Notes under the pieces: model-generated
The model's database searches: none
Told to the model about the DNA's origin: nothing
What the model saw: the letters and a program-made list of their open reading frames with translations, nothing else
Source of the DNA: an uncultured Bacillota bacterium
GTDB lineage: Bacteria; Bacillota; Limnochordia; Limnochordales; ZCTH02-B6
Direction: 5' to 3'
NCBI GenBank assembly: GCA_937916565.1
Contig: CALFSR010000216.1
Coordinates: forward strand, 1-7,315
DNA length: 7,315 nucleotides
Shown here: in pieces, positions 5,137-7,315 of the stretch
Layout: each line of letters opens with the position of its first letter
Position numbering within the stretch: position 1 is the stretch's first letter
Translations under genes and position numbers: made by a program

Positions 5137-5683
5137 AGGTGTTGACCGCCTGCAGCCAATATTCTTGGTTGTTGCCGCTGTACTGCGACGTGAGCCCGAT
5201 CCACTGCAGGTAGACGTTGTTGTCGCCCTGGTTAAAGAACACGGTGCGCACCATGGCCGTCTGCCCGGCGGCCGTCCGCCCCTGGATCACGACAAACCGC
5301 GCCTGCAGGCCGTTGCTCGTGGTGATGGTGCGGTTTTCGGTCGTTTGGACGTTGGTCAGCAGGTGCTGGAACTGGTTGGGGACCGACTGCCGCGCCCGGT
5401 CCAGCGCCGCGCTGCCGCCGGCGAAACTCGCCACCCGGATGACGGGGCTGCCGCCGCCCAAGGTGATCTCCAGCAGCTTTTCGCCGAAGATCTCGCGCTC
5501 CACATACGACTGGCCCTGGGAAGGCACGAGGAGCTCATAGAGGCGGCTGTCGCCTTGGTACCACCAGAAGCGCTGATCTGTATGGATGTAAAATTCCCCT
5601 TGGTACTGCGCGAAGGCCGCCGCCGTCCCGAGCAAGAGCACGAGCAGCGTCCAAAAGGCCGTAATCCGAATGCGGCCCGGCAC
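5120..5683 (-). CDS. Exported protein of unknown function
   Basis: A 187-residue protein I do not recognise. It begins with a clear signal peptide: positive start MPGRIRI, hydrophobic core FWTLLVLLLGTAA, and a likely AFA cleavage site after residue 25. No lipobox cysteine is present. The mature part is rich in Gln, Asn and aromatic residues (for example FWWYQGD 39-45 and the C-terminal YLQWIGLTSQYSGNN 158-172) and ends in a short helix-like NTFAWLR. The pattern of strands and a terminal helix is loosely like PsbP/DUF1795 proteins, which I regard as a guess. I chose the GTG at 5683 because AAGGAG (5698-5693) stands nine bases upstream; the GTG at 5689 would leave only three. It follows the thioesterase gene by 65 bp and overlaps the HesB-like gene by 17 bp, suggesting translational coupling. 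Confidence 0.8.
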   Translation of the reverse strand: MPGRIRITAFWTLLVLLLGTAAAFAQYQGEFYIHTDQRFWWYQGDSRLYELLVPSQGQSYVEREIFGEKLLEITLGGGSPVIRVASFAGGSAALDRARQSVPNQFQHLLTNVQTTENRTITTSNGLQARFVVIQGRTAAGQTAMVRTVFFNQGDNNVYLQWIGLTSQYSGNNQEYWLQAVNTFAWLR

Positions 5684-5748
5684 CGGCACCAGCTCCTTTC
5701 CTAAATAGATTGTCGCGCGTTTTCGTCCTCACGCCCTGCTGGCTTTCA

Positions 5749-6267
5749 TCACCGCGCCTGCCGGTCGGCCCGGGCGCGCCGCTCCCGGGCCTCGGCCAGC
5801 CGGGCTTCTTTCCGGGCGGCCGCGGCCTCATACAGCTCCCGGTCCTCATCGGTTTCCAAGAGCAGCGGGGGCACGGCCTTGACGGGCCGGCCGTTCGCGT
5901 CCACGAGCACAAACGTCGTAAACGCTTCGCACGTCAACCACGGCTCCCGGCCCGGGTCGGCCAAGTCCTTGCCGTACACCTTGACGTAAACCTCGAGGGA
6001 GCTCTTGCCCGTATACGTGACCCGGGCCTGCAAATGGAGCATTTGGCCTTCCTTAACGGGATGGAAAAAATGGACGCGGTCCATGCTCAAGGTGACGACC
6101 GCCGGGGAGCCGCAATGCTCCATGGCCGTAACGCCGGCCACCTGGTCGATGAGGGAGAGGATGTGGCCGCCGAAGACGGTGCCGTGATGGTTGCAGTGGG
6201 GCGGCACGACGATTTCTTTGAGCTCGGTGTACGAATCCCGCCAGGACTTTGCTTCCATTAGGCCCAT
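5749..6267 (-). CDS. Acyl-CoA thioesterase, hotdog fold (YciA/BACH-like)
   Basis: A 172-residue cytoplasmic enzyme that hydrolyses acyl-CoA to free acid and CoA. The hotdog active-site segment NHHGTVFGGHILSLIDQVA (26-44) supplies the conserved asparagine/histidine region and the aspartate D41. VHFFHPVKEGQMLHLQARV (65-83) is the matching core strand block. The domain fills residues 15-140, and the C-terminus (139-172) is a charged Glu/Arg/Ala helix likely to be a coiled coil or a flexible tail. The ATG at 6267 has a weak GGGGG site six bases upstream; an in-frame ATG at 6258 is an alternative. It begins 25 bp after the tRNA-Leu gene with no terminator between them, so it may be transcribed from the tRNA promoter. 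Chain-length specificity cannot be read. Confidence 0.88.
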   Translation of the reverse strand: MGLMEAKSWRDSYTELKEIVVPPHCNHHGTVFGGHILSLIDQVAGVTAMEHCGSPAVVTLSMDRVHFFHPVKEGQMLHLQARVTYTGKSSLEVYVKVYGKDLADPGREPWLTCEAFTTFVLVDANGRPVKAVPPLLLETDEDRELYEAAAARKEARLAEARERRARADRQAR

Positions 6268-6292
6268 GTTGCCCCCGGTGGCGCAAGGAGCG

Positions 6293-6377
6293 TGGTGCCG
6301 GAGGCGGGACTCGAACCCGCACGGGGGTTACCCAAGCGATTTTAAGTCGCCCGCGTCTGCCGTTCCGCCACTCCGGC
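6293..6377 (-). tRNA. tRNA-Leu (anticodon UAA), CCA encoded
   Basis: An 85-base class II tRNA. The acceptor arms GCCGGAG (6377-6371) and CTCCGGC pair perfectly, followed by A and an encoded CCA (6295-6293). The anticodon loop CTTAAAA is closed by GCGA/TCGC and gives anticodon TAA, reading UUA and UUG. A long variable arm lies between it and the T arm GCGGG-TTCGAGT-CCCGC. The D arm has the usual GGCGGAACGGC-type layout. It has its own promoter immediately upstream. Confidence 0.97.
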
Positions 6378-6401
6378 CCGGTCCCTTCCACATGCAAGCC
6401 C

Positions 6402-6431
6402 ATTATATCCCCCGGCCGCTGGCAGGGTCAA
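6402..6431 (-). promoter_or_regulatory. Sigma-A promoter for tRNA-Leu
   Basis: On the minus strand TTGACC (6431-6426, five of six consensus bases) is followed after 18 bases by a perfect TATAAT (6407-6402). Transcription would begin near 6395, leaving about 18 bases before the mature tRNA 5' end. It lies in the 84-bp gap after the Ppx/GppA stop, which shows no terminator hairpin. Confidence 0.85.
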
Positions 6432-6461
6432 CGAGCGTGGGACGGCCCGCCGGCGATGGAC

Positions 6462-7315
6462 TTACGCATCGAGGAGATACGCCGGATCCCGCCCCATCCG
6501 GGCCGCCCACAGGACCAGGCCGTCCAGCAGGTCCGCCTCGCTGACGATCAGCTCCCCGGCGCCCAGCCCCTCCATGACCGCGTGCACGACGGCCGTCCCC
6601 GCGAGGATGATGTCGGCCCGCTGGGGCTGCAGCCCCGGCCAAGCGCGCCGCTGGGCAACCGTGGAAGCCCGCATCTCGTCCAGCATCCGGGCCACCGCCG
6701 CCCGGGTCAGCCGGTAGCCGTGCACCTTATCCGGGTCATAGGGCACGAGCCGCTGATCCATGGCTGCCAGCGTCGTGGCCGTCCCGCCGACGCCGATGAG
6801 CCTGTGGCCCTCGGATTCGTCGAAAGCGCCAGAAGCTGCGCTCCCGGCCGATTGCCGGTCCACCCCGAGCCGTTCCCACAAAGGCGCTAGGCGCTCCTCG
6901 ACGGCCGCTTCGAGCGCGCGCCAATCCGCGCCGCTGATAGGGTCCGACCGGACGCACAACTCGGTCATGCGCACCGCACCCACGTCGGCGCTGGCCCGGG
7001 CGATCAGGCTGCCGCCCGCCGTTCCGCGAACGACTTCGGTGCTGCCGCCGCCCACGTCCACGACCCAGACGCTCGCGCCGGGAGCCATCGGTCGGCCGCC
7101 CGCAAGGGCGAAAGCTCCGGTCGCCGGCCCGGCGACGACATCCGCCGCCGAGCCGCCCGGCAAACCCCGTACCGCTCCCAGAAAGGACAGGGCCGCCTCA
7201 CCCGGACCGCTCAAGATGGCCACGGAAACGCCGTGCTCCCGCTCGGCCCGCCGGCGAAACTCGTCGCGGTCGGCGGCGTCCCGCAAGGCGCTCGTGCCGG
7301 CCACGACCACGGCGG
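6462..7315 (-). CDS. Ppx/GppA-family phosphatase, 5' end cut by window edge
   Basis: The C-terminal 283 residues of an exopolyphosphatase / pppGpp phosphatase. It belongs to the sugar kinase/actin-like (ASKHA) fold and hydrolyses terminal phosphates of polyphosphate or pppGpp. Counting from the codon at 7310, visible motifs are VAGTSALRDA (3-12), SGPGEA (34-39), the phosphate loop DVGGGSTE (85-92), the second nucleotide/phosphate loop GVGGTATT (173-180) and RADIILAGTAVV (241-252). The reading frame stays open to the window end, so the GTG at 7310 is internal; the missing N-terminus should carry the first phosphate loop. The visible length fits the short (about 300-340 residue) two-domain form without the extra C-terminal HD-like domain of E. 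coli Ppx. A segment of about 25 Ala/Gly-rich residues before DVGGGSTE seems to be an insertion. Confidence 0.9.
   Translation of the reverse strand, partial: AVVVAGTSALRDAADRDEFRRRAEREHGVSVAILSGPGEAALSFLGAVRGLPGGSAADVVAGPATGAFALAGGRPMAPGASVWVVDVGGGSTEVVRGTAGGSLIARASADVGAVRMTELCVRSDPISGADWRALEAAVEERLAPLWERLGVDRQSAGSAASGAFDESEGHRLIGVGGTATTLAAMDQRLVPYDPDKVHGYRLTRAAVARMLDEMRASTVAQRRAWPGLQPQRADIILAGTAVVHAVMEGLGAGELIVSEADLLDGLVLWAARMGRDPAYLLDA

Noticed and set aside
5690..5748. Separate promoter for the exported-protein gene
   Set aside because: Only a vague TATTTA-like element without a matching -35 is visible, so I did not call a promoter.
6462..7310. Ppx/GppA gene starting at the GTG at 7310
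   Set aside because: The frame is open to the window edge and the conserved N-terminal phosphate loop is missing, so the gene begins outside the window.

Overview
The window is a GC-rich, gene-dense bacterial chromosome segment with mostly housekeeping genes. A CwlD-type amidase (a spore-cortex enzyme), a tRNA that encodes its own CCA end, strong purine-rich ribosome binding sites and several GTG/TTG starts together suggest a high-GC endospore-forming member of the Bacillota. This is an inference from gene content, not a placement. I found no CRISPR array, transposase, integrase or recognisable defence system.

Layout. Positions 1-214 (minus) hold the N-terminus of the potassium-uptake regulator TrkA, cut by the window edge. 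Its 5' leader has three 16-bp tandem repeats. At 306-1415 (minus) lies an iron-type (FbpC-like) ABC transporter ATPase without adjacent permease or binding-protein genes. It has a good sigma-A-type promoter followed by a TTAGG/CCTAA palindrome. Divergent from it is cwlD (1596-2411, plus), preceded by a sequence resembling a mother-cell sporulation promoter. cwlD overlaps tail to tail with a gamma-glutamylcyclotransferase-like gene (2383-2952, minus). After a 152-bp divergent spacer come pit (3105-4070) and a DUF47/PhoU-like gene (4107-4766), a two-gene phosphate-uptake unit on the plus strand.

The rest runs on the minus strand. In transcription order these are a 5'-truncated Ppx/GppA phosphatase (6462-7315), tRNA-Leu(UAA) with its own promoter (6293-6377), a hotdog acyl-CoA thioesterase (5749-6267), an exported protein of unknown function (5120-5683) and a HesB/IscA-fold protein lacking the usual cluster-binding cysteines (4753-5136). 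No terminator separates the tRNA from the genes behind it, so they may share a transcript. The exported protein and the HesB-like protein overlap by 17 bp and look translationally coupled. A perfect 13-bp-stem hairpin inside the 3' end of the HesB-like gene lies just downstream of the phosphate operon and may terminate it.

Functional links: Pit with its DUF47 partner is a clear pair, and a Ppx/GppA phosphatase within 3 kb adds a loose phosphate/polyphosphate theme. The least explained parts are the exported-protein/HesB-like pair and the regulatory DNA between the ABC ATPase and cwlD.
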